Assembly (NCBI GenBank): GCA_947259275.1
Contig: CAMYMH010000011.1
Span: forward strand, 1 to 64,000
DNA: 64,000 bases
From: an uncultured Acidimicrobiaceae bacterium
GTDB taxonomy: Bacteria > Actinomycetota > Acidimicrobiia > Spongiisociales > SHLN01
Direction of reading: 5' to 3'
The notes beneath the pieces were generated by a model. The model searched no databases, was not told the origin of the DNA, and saw nothing but the letters and a program-made list of their open reading frames with translations. Both the position numbers and the translations under genes were made by a program. Numbering within the stretch: position 1 is the first letter of the stretch; each line of letters starts with the position of its first letter. Positions 18,138 to 27,967 of this stretch are shown one piece after another.

Positions 18138-20866
18138 CGACGGTTCCTTCCCGCCCGGCCGGCGAAGCGGCGGCGCATGCTCTTCTCGAGCTCGACTGCC
18201 CACAAGGCGCCGGTGGACGCCACGAGGACGATTCCGAGTTCCATGAAGGTGAGGCTCTCGATGCTGAGGAGTTCCTGAGTGGCCGGCCAGTACATAACGG
18301 CCAGCTGCAGCGCCATGGTCCCGGCGACGGCCAGAAGCAGAGGACGGTTGGAGCCGACACCGAGAGTGCGAAGCGAGTCGATGTCGGAACGGACGGCGAG
18401 GGCGTGGCCCAGTTGGAGTAGAGCCAACGATGCGAACACCATCGTCTGCCACGGGCGGCCGGTGGCGTTTCCCCAGAGTCCCAGTCCGAGCGGGATGAGG
18501 CCCATCAGCAGCCCGACCACGACCACATGCTGCCAAAGGCCGCGAGCAAACACGCTCTCGGTGGGCGGACGGGGCGGCCGCTTCATGACGTCGCGTTCGG
18601 CGGGTTCGACACCGAGAGCGAGGCCGGGCAGGCCGTCCGTGACGAGGTTGATCCACAGGATGTGGACGGGAAGCAACGGCAAGGGGAGACCCACGAACGG
18701 CCCCAGGAACATGACCCAGATCTCCCCTGAATTGGACGTGAGTGTGTAGCGGACGAAGCGACGGATGTTGTCGTAAATGCGTCGGCCTTCCCCGACGGCG
18801 GTGACGATCGTGGCGAAGTTGTCGTCGGTGAGCACCATGTCGGCGGCTTCTTTGGCGACCTCCGTGCCGGCGACTCCCATGGCGACGCCAATGTCGGCGG
18901 TTCGTAACGCCGGCGCATCGTTCACGCCATCTCCGGTCATGGCAACGATGTCGCCCCGGGCTTTCCAGGCTTGGACGATATCGAGCTTCTGCTCTGGGGA
19001 CGTGCGGGCGTAGACCGCAATCCGGTCGACGTGGCTGGCCAGGCCCTCGGCATGCTCCTCGGCCAAAGCGGTACCGGTCATAATCTGCTTGCCGTCGAGG
19101 ATGCCCAGCCGGGTGGCGATTGCCTGGCCCGTGGCCGGATGGTCGCCGGTGATCAGGACCGGCGTGATCCCGGCGGCGCGGCAGGAAGACACCGCGAGTG
19201 CGGATTCAGGCCGGGCTGGGTCGGCCATGGCAGCGAGCCCGTAGAGGGTGAGATCTCGTTCGGCCGCGACCAGGTCGTCGAGCTGACCGTCGGTGATCAC
19301 ACGTCCCGCGATGGCGAGCACCCGATAACCGCCGGCTGCATAGGTCGTGGCTTGCTCGACGAAGCGGGCGCGAACGGCTTCGGACAAGTCGTAGTCACCG
19401 CCAGAGGCAGCGACGGTGCTGGTTGTCTCGAGTACCGCTTCGATCGCACCCTTGGTGGCGATGAGCGCGGAAGCGCCGTCTCGGCTCCGGTGGAAGGTCG
19501 TCATGGCCTTCCGGTCGGAGTCGAAGGCAATCTCAGCGATGCGGGGGAACTGGTCGCAGAGGGTATCGGGCTCGAAGCCGGCCTTCGCCGCCAGAGTGAG
19601 CAACGCTCCTTCGGTAGGGTCACCTACGATCGACCACTCCCCGTCTGCTTCGGTGGGTGCGATGAGCGCGGCGTCGTTACACAGTCCCGCACCGGTGAGG
19701 AGCCGGGCAACCGGGCTGCCTGCGGCTACGTCAACCGACTGCCCACCGACGGTGAGGTCTCCCGCCGGTTCGTATCCCCAGCCGGCTATTTCGACCTCAC
19801 CGTCGAGCGTCCACAACCGTTCGACCAGCATCGCCCCTTGGGTCAACGTGCCGGTCTTGTCGCTGCAGATGACGGTGACCGACCCGAGCGTCTCGACCGC
19901 CGGGAGCTTGCGGATCAGCGCGTGGTTATGGACCATGCGCTGTGCGCCGAGTGCGAGCGCGATCGTCACCACGGCGGGGAGAGCCTCGGGGATGGCAGCT
20001 ACAGCCAGGCTCACTGCTGTGAGGAACATCAGGTTCACGTCCTCTCCACGCAGCACCCCGACCGTGAACACGACGATGCAGACCCCGATCGCGGCGGCGG
20101 CGAGGCGTCTGCCGAGAACTGCCAGTCGTCGCTGCAGTGGGGTACGCGGCGCCTGGTGGGACTTGAGCAGTCCGGCGATTCGCCCCAACGCGGTGCGCAT
20201 GCCGGTGACGACCACCACGGCGCGGGCGCGGCCGTAGACGACCGCGGTGCCTTTGAACACCATGTTGCGTCGATCACCGATCAGTTCGCCGACGTCTTCG
20301 GGAAGCGACTCGGTTGTCTTGTCGACCGGGACGGATTCGCCGGTGAGGGCAGCTTCGTTGACCCGCAAGTTGGGGCATTCGACAAGTCGGGCATCGGCGG
20401 GGACCACAGTGCCGGCCTCGAGAATGATCATGTCACCGGGTACTAGCTCAACCGCGGAGAGGGTCGATTCGACTCCTCCCCTCACCGCCCGCGCGTTCGG
20501 GGCTGTCATGGTTCGCAAGGCGGCCATCGCCTGCTCAGCTCGGTGTTCCTGTACGAACCCGATTGCTGCGTTGAGTACCACGATGGCGCCGATCACGAAG
20601 GCGTCTTTGAGGTCGCCGATTACCACCGTTACACCGGCCGCGATGAGCAACACGACGATCATGGTGTTGGCGAACTGTGCCCCGAAGATGAGCAGCGGAG
20701 CCCGGACCGGTTCTTCCGCGAGCTCGTTGGGACCTGACTCGACCAACCGTCTGCGGGCTTCGGCGTTGGAGAGCCCCTGGGTGATGTCGGTGCCGAGTTC
20801 ACCGACCACCTGGTCGGCATCTTGAGTCCACCAGGCTTCCTCTCGAGTCGATACGGTGCTCGTCAT
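18134..20866 (-). CDS. Cation-transporting P-type ATPase (P2-type, Ca2+-ATPase-like)
   Basis: CSDKTGTLTQG phosphorylation motif, [12 protein letters not shown] hinge, long C-terminal TM region. Confidence 0.95.
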   Translation of the reverse strand: MTSTVSTREEAWWTQDADQVVGELGTDITQGLSNAEARRRLVESGPNELAEEPVRAPLLIFGAQFANTMIVVLLIAAGVTVVIGDLKDAFVIGAIVVLNAAIGFVQEHRAEQAMAALRTMTAPNARAVRGGVESTLSAVELVPGDMIILEAGTVVPADARLVECPNLRVNEAALTGESVPVDKTTESLPEDVGELIGDRRNMVFKGTAVVYGRARAVVVVTGMRTALGRIAGLLKSHQAPRTPLQRRLAVLGRRLAAAAIGVCIVVFTVGVLRGEDVNLMFLTAVSLAVAAIPEALPAVVTIALALGAQRMVHNHALIRKLPAVETLGSVTVICSDKTGTLTQGAMLVERLWTLDGEVEIAGWGYEPAGDLTVGGQSVDVAAGSPVARLLTGAGLCNDAALIAPTEADGEWSIVGDPTEGALLTLAAKAGFEPDTLCDQFPRIAEIAFDSDRKAMTTFHRSRDGASALIATKGAIEAVLETTSTVAASGGDYDLSEAVRARFVEQATTYAAGGYRVLAIAGRVITDGQLDDLVAAERDLTLYGLAAMADPARPESALAVSSCRAAGITPVLITGDHPATGQAIATRLGILDGKQIMTGTALAEEHAEGLASHVDRIAVYARTSPEQKLDIVQAWKARGDIVAMTGDGVNDAPALRTADIGVAMGVAGTEVAKEAADMVLTDDNFATIVTAVGEGRRIYDNIRRFVRYTLTSNSGEIWVMFLGPFVGLPLPLLPVHILWINLVTDGLPGLALGVEPAERDVMKRPPRPPTESVFARGLWQHVVVVGLLMGLIPLGLGLWGNATGRPWQTMVFASLALLQLGHALAVRSDIDSLRTLGVGSNRPLLLAVAGTMALQLAVMYWPATQELLSIESLTFMELGIVLVASTGALWAVELEKSMRRRFAGRAGRNRR

Positions 20867-21069
20867 AGCAACTCGGTGAACCTGGCAGCCTCGCTGGCGG
20901 TCAAGTCGACGAACGACGCCGTCAGGTCCGGCTTGGGATGGCTGATCGCATCTGCGGCCTCAATGCGCAAGGCATCGGCAGACCGCGCCACCGACTCTCG
21001 GCGGGCCGGCGAAAGGTCAACGAGGCTGGTGAGGGTATTCGGTGCGAAACGGGCAGTTGTAGCGACCAT
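20863..21069 (-). CDS. Small hypothetical protein
   Basis: 68-aa ORF, 4-bp overlap with ATPase start; amphipathic sequence. Confidence 0.45.
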   Translation of the reverse strand: MVATTARFAPNTLTSLVDLSPARRESVARSADALRIEAADAISHPKPDLTASFVDLTASEAARFTELL

Positions 21070-21353
21070 TGGTCCTACTGAGAACGTCGACTTTCACGGT
21101 CACCTTGTCGTGAAGGTCTCTCCCGCCCCAGGAGGGGCCAGCGCCGCCGGGCCTGACGGCCGTATTGACGACTGCGCTCGTTTGAGGATACTCCCCTATC
21201 ACTACCAAGGATATCACGACAATTAGCCCTGGCGGCTCCAGATTCCGCGAGCGAGGTCTCGATGCCAGCGGACGATTCCAACGAGAAGACCATCGGCGAC
21301 GACCACTGCCGCGGCTGTGTCGCGGACGCCCGTCGAAGGCGTAGGCTGCGGCG

Positions 21354-21737
21354 ATGGACAATGAGCGATCGGTCGACGTACCACTGATGATCGCGGCCAC
21401 CATCGACTGCGCTGATCTGGCCAGCATGACCCGGTTCTGGGGGCAACTGCTCGATGTCGAGTTCACCACCGTCGAGCAGTTCGGGTTTCTGGCGCATGCC
21501 TCCGACCGGAAAGTCACCATCTGGCTCCAGCAAGTACCCGAAGAGAAGGCCGGTAAGAACCGGGTGCACCTGGATTTCGTCGTGGCCGACCTCGACGCCG
21601 CCCTCGAGCGAGTTCGGTCACTGGGGGGAGGTGTCGGAGACCGGCAGCAGTGGCATGACTTCGAGTGGAACACCTGCACCGATCCCGAGGGCAACGTCTT
21701 CGACATCATGCAGGCGCAGCAAACCGCCGGCCAATAA
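21354..21737 (+). CDS. VOC (glyoxalase/bleomycin resistance-like) family protein
   Basis: IDCADLASMTRFWGQLLDVEF...HLDFVVADLDAALERVRSLGG...DPEGNVFDIM. Confidence 0.88.
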   Translation: MDNERSVDVPLMIAATIDCADLASMTRFWGQLLDVEFTTVEQFGFLAHASDRKVTIWLQQVPEEKAGKNRVHLDFVVADLDAALERVRSLGGGVGDRQQWHDFEWNTCTDPEGNVFDIMQAQQTAGQ

Positions 21738-21782
21738 GGCCTATTCAGCAATCGATGTCGATTGGCCCCGGGGCAACTCGTC

Positions 21783-22244
21783 TTAGAGCCGGCCCGGGCG
21801 AGTGCGCGGGGTGAATCCGGCGCCGGATGATCTTCCGCTCATCTCCTCGATGGGGATCTTGATCACCACCTCCTTGGGAGCGAGTGGGGTGGGACGGGAG
21901 AAGGCGAGCGCCGAGCCGAACACGTTTCGGTACTTGACCAGCAGCAATCCGATAGCGTCGGCTTCCTCGCCCGAATCTTCGACCACCTTCGGCGTTCCCC
22001 ACACCAGGACGCTCTCCCAGTCGCCTTGCTCGTTTGAGTACCGGCTCACCTCGATGCAACAGCGACCGCCCTCGAAAAGAGCCGACATGCGTCGACCGGG
22101 GCCGGTACGGATGTAGATGGCGTCGTTCATGTGAACGAATGAGATAGGTGTGACGTAGGGCTCCTCGCCTGCGATGACGGCGAGGTGGCCAACCGGCTCC
22201 TCGGCAAGCAGGCGATGGCACTGGGCGTTGGTGATCGGTTCCAC
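21783..22244 (-). CDS. Pyridoxamine 5'-phosphate oxidase family / FMN-binding protein
   Basis: MEPITNAQCHRLLAEEPVGHLAVIAGEEPYVTPISFVHMNDAIYIRTGPGRRM PPOX fold signature. Confidence 0.85.
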   Translation of the reverse strand: MEPITNAQCHRLLAEEPVGHLAVIAGEEPYVTPISFVHMNDAIYIRTGPGRRMSALFEGGRCCIEVSRYSNEQGDWESVLVWGTPKVVEDSGEEADAIGLLLVKYRNVFGSALAFSRPTPLAPKEVVIKIPIEEMSGRSSGAGFTPRTRPGRL

Positions 22245-22403
22245 AATCCAAGATTGCTAGACGAAGTAACGCTGAGCCTAGGGGATTAGGGCATTACTTC
22301 TTTTCGATTTCTCCGCCGCGTTCTCAGCACCTTTGCGTCAATGGCGGAGAAATGCGAGTGCTGCCGCCGGACGGCTAGCTGATCGACGGCCGGCGCCGCC
22401 GGC

Positions 22404-22592
22404 GCCAGGCCTAGGGAAACCACTCTTTCTTGGGAGGTTGCAGTTGCGTAGCAACTGCCAAGCTGCCCGTAGAGCAGCCGCCAGGCTTAGGCAAACCACT
22501 CTTTCTTGGGAGGTTGCAGTTGCGTAGCAACTGCCAAGCTGCCCGTAGAGCAGCCGCCAGGCCTAGGCAAACCACTCTTTGTTGGGAGGTAG
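22404..22592. repeat. 76-bp direct repeat (2 full copies plus partial third) each containing palindrome gcagttgc-GTA-gcaactgc
   Basis: gccaggc(c/t)tagg...cactctttcttgggaggttgcagttgcgtagcaactgccaagctgcccgtagagcagccg repeated at 22404, 22480 and 22556. Confidence 0.95.
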
Positions 22593-22604
22593 GGGGTTCT
22601 CTCA

Positions 22605-22632
22605 GCTGGTAGCTGGTAGCCGGCAGCTGGTG
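22605..22632. repeat. Heptamer tandem repeat (GCTGGTA)n, 4 units
   Basis: gctggta gctggta gccggca gctggtg. Confidence 0.7.
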
Positions 22633-22679
22633 CGGGCTACGGCCAGCGCTAGGCGGTCGGCTCTTGGTACTCTGAACTC

Positions 22680-23528
22680 ATGGATCCTGTCCTTCGCCTG
22701 TCCGAGCCCGACCTTCACAAGCCGGTTGCACTGGTGGCGTTCGAGGGCTGGAACGATGCGAGCGACGCCGCCTCGGGAACCATCGCCTACATCATCGGTC
22801 AGTTCGACGCCGAGCCCTTCCTGATCATCGACCCGGAGGAATTCATCGATTTCCACGAGACCCGGCCCATCATCAAAGTGGAAGATGGCGCCACCGAGGA
22901 GCTCGCCTGGCCCGCCACCCGGATGTATGGAGTCCATCTCGACGAGGGAGAGCACGACCTCGTCCTGGTCCTCGGAGACGAGCCGCAGCTGCGCTGGCAA
23001 ACCTATGGTGGCCTCCTCATCGACGAGCTCCGCCGGATCGGCGTCGAGCAGGTTGTGCTGTTGGGAGCGTTTCTCGGCCAGGTACCACACACTGCGCCCG
23101 TGCCGGTCATCGGGACTGCGGCATCGGCCGACGAGCTGATTGCGCTCGGACTGGCCGGGGCCAACTACACGGGCCCGACCGGGATCGTCGGGGTGCTGTC
23201 TCACCTGTTCCGTGAGGAGGGCCTGTCAACTCTCAGCCTGTGGGCTGCCACTTCTCATTACCTCGGCACCAACCCGAACCCGAAAGCCATGCTGGCGCTC
23301 CTGGAGCGGGCGGCCAGGATCCTCGACATTTCGGTCGACGCCACCGAGCTCGCCGAAGAAGCCGGCGAATTCGAGTCCCGCGTGGACGCAGCCATGGCGG
23401 CATCGGAGGAGTTTTCGGAGTACGTGCGGCGCCTCGAATCGTTGGCCGGCGAGGCCGCTACCGAGTTCAGCCGCTCGGATGCCGCCGAGCTGATCACCGA
23501 GGTCGAGGACTTCCTGAAGGGGAACTGA
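22680..23528 (+). CDS. PAC2 family protein
   Basis: VALVAFEGWNDASDAAS... and GTAASADELIALGLAGANYTGPTGIVGVLSHLFREEG typical of actinobacterial PAC2 proteins. Confidence 0.9.
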   Translation: MDPVLRLSEPDLHKPVALVAFEGWNDASDAASGTIAYIIGQFDAEPFLIIDPEEFIDFHETRPIIKVEDGATEELAWPATRMYGVHLDEGEHDLVLVLGDEPQLRWQTYGGLLIDELRRIGVEQVVLLGAFLGQVPHTAPVPVIGTAASADELIALGLAGANYTGPTGIVGVLSHLFREEGLSTLSLWAATSHYLGTNPNPKAMLALLERAARILDISVDATELAEEAGEFESRVDAAMAASEEFSEYVRRLESLAGEAATEFSRSDAAELITEVEDFLKGN

Positions 23529-23546
23529 ACCGGGCCCGCGGCGGGG

Positions 23547-25733
23547 CTATCGCCCGAAGCGCTTGAGCCGGACGCTGTTGGCCACAACGCTCACGCTCGA
23601 GAAAGCCATGGCGAGTGCGGCGACGCTCGGGTCGAGTTGGCCGAGCGCTGCCAGCGGAATTGCCGCCGCGTTGTAGAAGAACGCCCAGAACAGGTTCTGG
23701 CTGATGGTGCGGTGCGTGCGGCGGGCGAGGTGCACGGCGGTGACGACCAGCTTGGGGTCACCAGACAGCAACACCACATCGCCCGCTTCAATCGCGATGT
23801 CGGTGCCGGAACCGACCGCCAATCCGAGATCTGCCTGAGTTAGAGCAGGGGCATCGTTCACTCCATCGCCCACGAAGGCAACGATCTCTCCTTTTTGCTG
23901 GAGGGCTTCGACGGCGGCAGCCTTCTCGGCCGGCCTCACCTGGTCGAGGACCCGTTGGATACCGACCTCTTCGGCCACCGCGTTGGCGGTCACCGGGTTG
24001 TCGCCGGTCACCATCACCAGGTCGATGTCCATCTCGGCCAGTTCACGGATGGCAGCCCGGACCTCGGGTCGCGGGGCATCCACAACCGCCACGATTCCCC
24101 GGACTGCTCCGTTCCAGGCGGCGGCAAAGACGGTGCGCCCTTTACTTTCCATCTCGCTCACCCGTGCGCGAACTTCCGGGGCCAACTCCAGATCAGCCGA
24201 TGCCATCAAGGCGGTGCTCCCAACGATCAACCCGGTCTGGTCGACCGTGCCGCGGATGCCGCCGCCCGGAAGCTCTTCAACCTCGGACGGAGTGGTCAGC
24301 TCGAGACCCTTCTCCTCGGCGGCCAGGGTGAGCGCCCGAGCCACCGGATGTCCGCTCGCCGACTCCAGCGAGGCGACGAGGGTCAGGAAGCGGTCGGAAT
24401 CGACGGTGGTCTCCAGCGCATCGAGCGTCATGCGGCCGCTGGTGATGGTCCCGGTCTTGTCGAAGGCAATGGTGTCGACGGTCCGGGTCCGCTCGAACAC
24501 CTCGGCCGTCTTGAACAGAATCCCGAGTTCAGCCCCTCGACCAGAGCCGGCCATGATGGCCGTCGGTGTCGCCAGCCCGAGCGCGCACGGACAGGCGATG
24601 ATGAGCACTGCCACCGCGTTGCGCCACGCGGTCTCAACCTCACCGCTCACCGCCAGCCACACCAGGCCGGTGCCGACGGCCACCAGGATCACGATGGGGA
24701 CGAACACCGACGACACCCGATCGGCGAGACGCTGGGCGGGTGCTTTGCTGGCTTGGGCGGCCTCTACCATGCGCGCGATCTGGGCGAGGGCAGTGTCTGA
24801 ACCCACGGCGGTTGCCTCGACAATCACCCGCCCCTGATGATTGACGGTCGCCCCGTACACGATGTCGTCGGGGCCTTTGTCGACCGGCAGTGATTCGCCG
24901 GTCAGGAGGCTCTCGTTGAAGGACGACCTCCCGGCGTTGATACGCCCGTCGGTGGGGACTTTCTCGCCGGGGTTCACGACCATCAGGTCGCCGGGGCGGA
25001 CGGTGTCGGCCGGCACCCGGGTTTCCACGCCGTTGCGCAGGATGCGGGCCTCTTTGGCCCCCAGCTCCAGCAGCCTGCTAATTGCCTGGGAGGCGCTTCC
25101 CTTGGCACGGGCTTCGAAGAACCTGCCGAGCAGGATGAAGGTGATGATGAGCGCCGCAGTCTCGAAGAAGACCTTCTCCCTGGCGAATACCGCCCACACC
25201 GAGTACCCGTAGGCCGCCAGGGTGCCCATGGAGACCAGCGTGTCCATGCTGGTGCCGAAGGAACGGAGTCTCAGCAGGGCATTGCGGTGGAACTGCCATC
25301 CGAAGACAAATACCACCGGAGTGGCCAGCACCCACATGGCCACCTTGGCACCGTTGCCGTCGTCCCCCAGCAGCATTATGAGGATCAGTGGGATGGTGAA
25401 GGCCGCGGCCCAGGCAAGATTCCGCCTTTGGAAAAGAAATTCGCGCTCATAACGATGGGTTGGGGTTTCGCGAGCCTCGTCCGGAGTGATCTCGGTGAGG
25501 TGGTAGCCGAGTTTCTCGATGGCAGCGGTGAGCGTGCCGACGTTGGACCCGGGGTCGAGTTGGACCACTGCCTCCGCACCGGCGTAGTTGACCACCGCGG
25601 ACTCAACCCCCGCTTGCTTGCCGAGGACGCGCTCGATGCGCACTGCACACGATGCACAGGTCATGCCGTCGACCTCGAAGGAGACTGCGACCGGCTCGGT
25701 CGGTGTTTCTACTCCAGCGGGAGTTTCGATCAT
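23547..25733 (-). CDS. copA: Heavy-metal (copper) translocating P-type ATPase
   Basis: N-terminal [18 protein letters not shown] motif [37 protein letters not shown]. Confidence 0.95.
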   Translation of the reverse strand: MIETPAGVETPTEPVAVSFEVDGMTCASCAVRIERVLGKQAGVESAVVNYAGAEAVVQLDPGSNVGTLTAAIEKLGYHLTEITPDEARETPTHRYEREFLFQRRNLAWAAAFTIPLILIMLLGDDGNGAKVAMWVLATPVVFVFGWQFHRNALLRLRSFGTSMDTLVSMGTLAAYGYSVWAVFAREKVFFETAALIITFILLGRFFEARAKGSASQAISRLLELGAKEARILRNGVETRVPADTVRPGDLMVVNPGEKVPTDGRINAGRSSFNESLLTGESLPVDKGPDDIVYGATVNHQGRVIVEATAVGSDTALAQIARMVEAAQASKAPAQRLADRVSSVFVPIVILVAVGTGLVWLAVSGEVETAWRNAVAVLIIACPCALGLATPTAIMAGSGRGAELGILFKTAEVFERTRTVDTIAFDKTGTITSGRMTLDALETTVDSDRFLTLVASLESASGHPVARALTLAAEEKGLELTTPSEVEELPGGGIRGTVDQTGLIVGSTALMASADLELAPEVRARVSEMESKGRTVFAAAWNGAVRGIVAVVDAPRPEVRAAIRELAEMDIDLVMVTGDNPVTANAVAEEVGIQRVLDQVRPAEKAAAVEALQQKGEIVAFVGDGVNDAPALTQADLGLAVGSGTDIAIEAGDVVLLSGDPKLVVTAVHLARRTHRTISQNLFWAFFYNAAAIPLAALGQLDPSVAALAMAFSSVSVVANSVRLKRFGR

Positions 25734-25939
25734 TGGGCTACTTCGTAGCCCTGCTCCTCGATGGCCGAGACGATCTGCTCGAGATCAACCTTTTCGGCCT
25801 CGTAGGTGACGGTGACCGTCTTGCCCGGAATGTCCACGGAAGAGTTGTCGACGCCGTTCAGGTCGCCGGTGGCTCCTTCAATCGACATCTTGCAGTGGTC
25901 GCAGGAGATATCGGGAACTGAGATTGTTTTGGTTTCCAT
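25730..25939 (-). CDS. copZ: Heavy-metal-associated (HMA) domain protein, copper chaperone-like
   Basis: [27 protein letters not shown]; 4-bp overlap with copA. Confidence 0.9.
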   Translation of the reverse strand: METKTISVPDISCDHCKMSIEGATGDLNGVDNSSVDIPGKTVTVTYEAEKVDLEQIVSAIEEQGYEVAQ

Positions 25940-25998
25940 GTCTGAGATGATATCCCCGTCCCGGTCGTTCCTATTCCCGCTTCGTAGACTCGCCGAGT

Positions 25999-26958
25999 AT
26001 GGATATCCGGCCCAGTATCCTCGATACGATCGGAAACACGCCGCTGGTTCGGCTTGCCCGGCTTCATCCGCACGGCAACCTGGTGGCCAAGATCGAGTAC
26101 GTGAACCCGGGCGGATCGATCAAAGACCGGATCGGCCTCATAATGATCGAGGCCGCCGAGCGGGACGGATCGCTGCAGCCGGGGGGAACGATCGTCGAGC
26201 CGACCAGCGGCAACACGGGTGTCGGTTTGGCCATCGCGGCAGCCATCAAGGGTTACCGGCTGGTGTGCGTGATGCCGGACAAGATGTCACTCGAGAAGAT
26301 CAACGGCTTGCGGGCCTACGGGGCAGAAGTGCACGTGACCCCGACCGATGTCGAGCCCGAAGACCCGCGGTCCTACTACTCGGTGGCGGCCCGGCTGGTC
26401 GAAGAGATTCCCGGGGCGTTCAGCCCCGACCAGTATTCCAACCCGGCCAACCCCGCCGCTCACTACCAAACCACCGGTCCCGAGATTTGGGACCAGACCG
26501 ATGGCAGCATCGATGTGCTGGTACTCGGGGTGGGGACCGGGGGCACGGCGACGGGCACAGCGCAGTACCTGAAGGAGCAGGACCCGAGTGTCCAGGTGGT
26601 CGGGGTCGATCCGATCGGTTCCATTTACACCGCTCAGTCGGATGATGAGGTTCACACGTACCTGACGGAGGGGGTTGGCGAGGATTTCTGGCCGGAGACG
26701 TTCGATCCAACTCTGGTCGACCGCTTCATCCAGGTGTCCGATGCGGACGCCTATGGCATGGCCCGTCGCCTGGCCACCACCGAAGGGATTCTGGTGGGGT
26801 CTTCGGGCGGCATGGCAGTGGTCGGTGCGCTGCAAGCTGCTTCCGAGTCTCCCGACGCGCTGGTGGTGGTGATTCTTCCCGATTCGGGCCGGAGCTATGT
26901 CTCCAAGGTGTTCAGCGACGAGTGGATGATCGAACACGGGTTCTTGGAGGCCAAGTGA
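25999..26958 (+). CDS. Cysteine synthase / cystathionine beta-synthase family PLP enzyme
   Basis: DTIGNTPLVRLARL, NPGGSIKDRIGL, PTSGNTGVGLAIAAA motifs. Confidence 0.93.
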   Translation: MDIRPSILDTIGNTPLVRLARLHPHGNLVAKIEYVNPGGSIKDRIGLIMIEAAERDGSLQPGGTIVEPTSGNTGVGLAIAAAIKGYRLVCVMPDKMSLEKINGLRAYGAEVHVTPTDVEPEDPRSYYSVAARLVEEIPGAFSPDQYSNPANPAAHYQTTGPEIWDQTDGSIDVLVLGVGTGGTATGTAQYLKEQDPSVQVVGVDPIGSIYTAQSDDEVHTYLTEGVGEDFWPETFDPTLVDRFIQVSDADAYGMARRLATTEGILVGSSGGMAVVGALQAASESPDALVVVILPDSGRSYVSKVFSDEWMIEHGFLEAK

Positions 26959-27026
26959 AGGAACCCGACCAAACGCTCTCCGATTAATCCAGACCAAGCG
27001 GAGCCACCTCCGTATTCTGTCGTGCC

Positions 27027-27491
27027 ATGAGCGGGTTCGTACAGCGCGGTGGCATCTGGGTGGCGGCGCAGTTCGTCCTCATCGTCGGCATCGTCGGGAT
27101 CGGTCGGCTCGATGTTGCCGCGTTCTCATTCGGCGGCCGCCGCTTCTTGGCATGGTCACTCATCGGTCTCGCCCTCGTGATGGGCGTCGCCGCTTCAATG
27201 TCCCTGGGTGGCAGCCTCACTCCGTACCCGAAGCCGTTGGCATCCGGCACGATGGTCGAGCACGGCCTCTACCGGGTGGTGCGCCATCCCATCTACACCG
27301 CCGTCATCATTGGCATGGTGGGGATTGCGGTCCGGAGCGGAGAGTGGTTGAGCCTGGGGTTGGCGCTCGGGCTGGTGCCGTTCTTCTATGCCAAAAGCAC
27401 CTTTGAGGAGCGCCACCTGGCCGAGCAATACGACGGGTACCGGGAGTATCAGTTGCGCGTCACCAAGCGGTTGCTTCCCGGAGTTCTCTAG
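27027..27491 (+). CDS. Isoprenylcysteine carboxyl methyltransferase family protein
   Basis: GLYRVVRHPIYTAVIIGMVG...EERHLAEQYDGYREYQLRVTKRLLPGVL. Confidence 0.88.
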   Translation: MSGFVQRGGIWVAAQFVLIVGIVGIGRLDVAAFSFGGRRFLAWSLIGLALVMGVAASMSLGGSLTPYPKPLASGTMVEHGLYRVVRHPIYTAVIIGMVGIAVRSGEWLSLGLALGLVPFFYAKSTFEERHLAEQYDGYREYQLRVTKRLLPGVL

Positions 27492-27503
27492 GGGCGGGAG
27501 CGT

Positions 27504-27890
27504 TCAATGGGCGACGATCGTCTCCACCTCGATGACGTAGATGACGCGCACCATCCCGGGCGTTCCCCATGGATAGTCGGATCCGAGGTATTTGTTGGCG
27601 AGCGCGTCGATGTGGGCGTCCGCCCCGTCATGTTGTTTTTCGATCACCCGCCCCTGGATGGCGTACGCCTCGTACGGATCGTCGGCGTTGTAGATGGACA
27701 CCGCCACCCTGGGGTCTCGATCCAGGTTGCGTGGCTTCGTCCGGCCTTCCGCAGTGTTGAACCGAATCAGGTCGCCGTCACGGTCGACCCACATGGTGGT
27801 GGCCTGGGGCGAGCCATCGGGCATCACGGTTGCCAGCGTGGCGAAGTTCTTGCCGTCGAGCAGCGCTTTGAGCCCGTCGGGTAATTCCAT
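27504..27890 (-). CDS. PPOX-class F420/FMN-dependent oxidoreductase
   Basis: NFATLATVMPDGSPQATTMWVDRDGDLIRFNTAEGRTKPRNLDRDPRVAVSI; start at 27890 chosen. Confidence 0.88.
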   Translation of the reverse strand: MELPDGLKALLDGKNFATLATVMPDGSPQATTMWVDRDGDLIRFNTAEGRTKPRNLDRDPRVAVSIYNADDPYEAYAIQGRVIEKQHDGADAHIDALANKYLGSDYPWGTPGMVRVIYVIEVETIVAH

Positions 27891-27967
27891 GAATGTCTCC
27901 TGTTGGTAGCGAGTAGCCGTGACGATAGGTGCGTCGCGGTCGCTGAGGCCATCGACCGGGCGACTAC

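Noticed and set aside
18971-20446. 491-aa plus-strand ORF antisense to the P-type ATPase
   Set aside because: Shadow ORF opposite canonical P-ATPase motifs; no recognisable domain.
21060-21075. DosR-type operator at the gaccattggtc palindrome
   Set aside because: Does not match the known GGGAC-N-GTCCC core; palindrome is short and covers a start codon.
22404-22592. Possible CRISPR or attI-type array
   Set aside because: Only two full 76-bp direct copies, no unique spacers, no integrase or cas genes.
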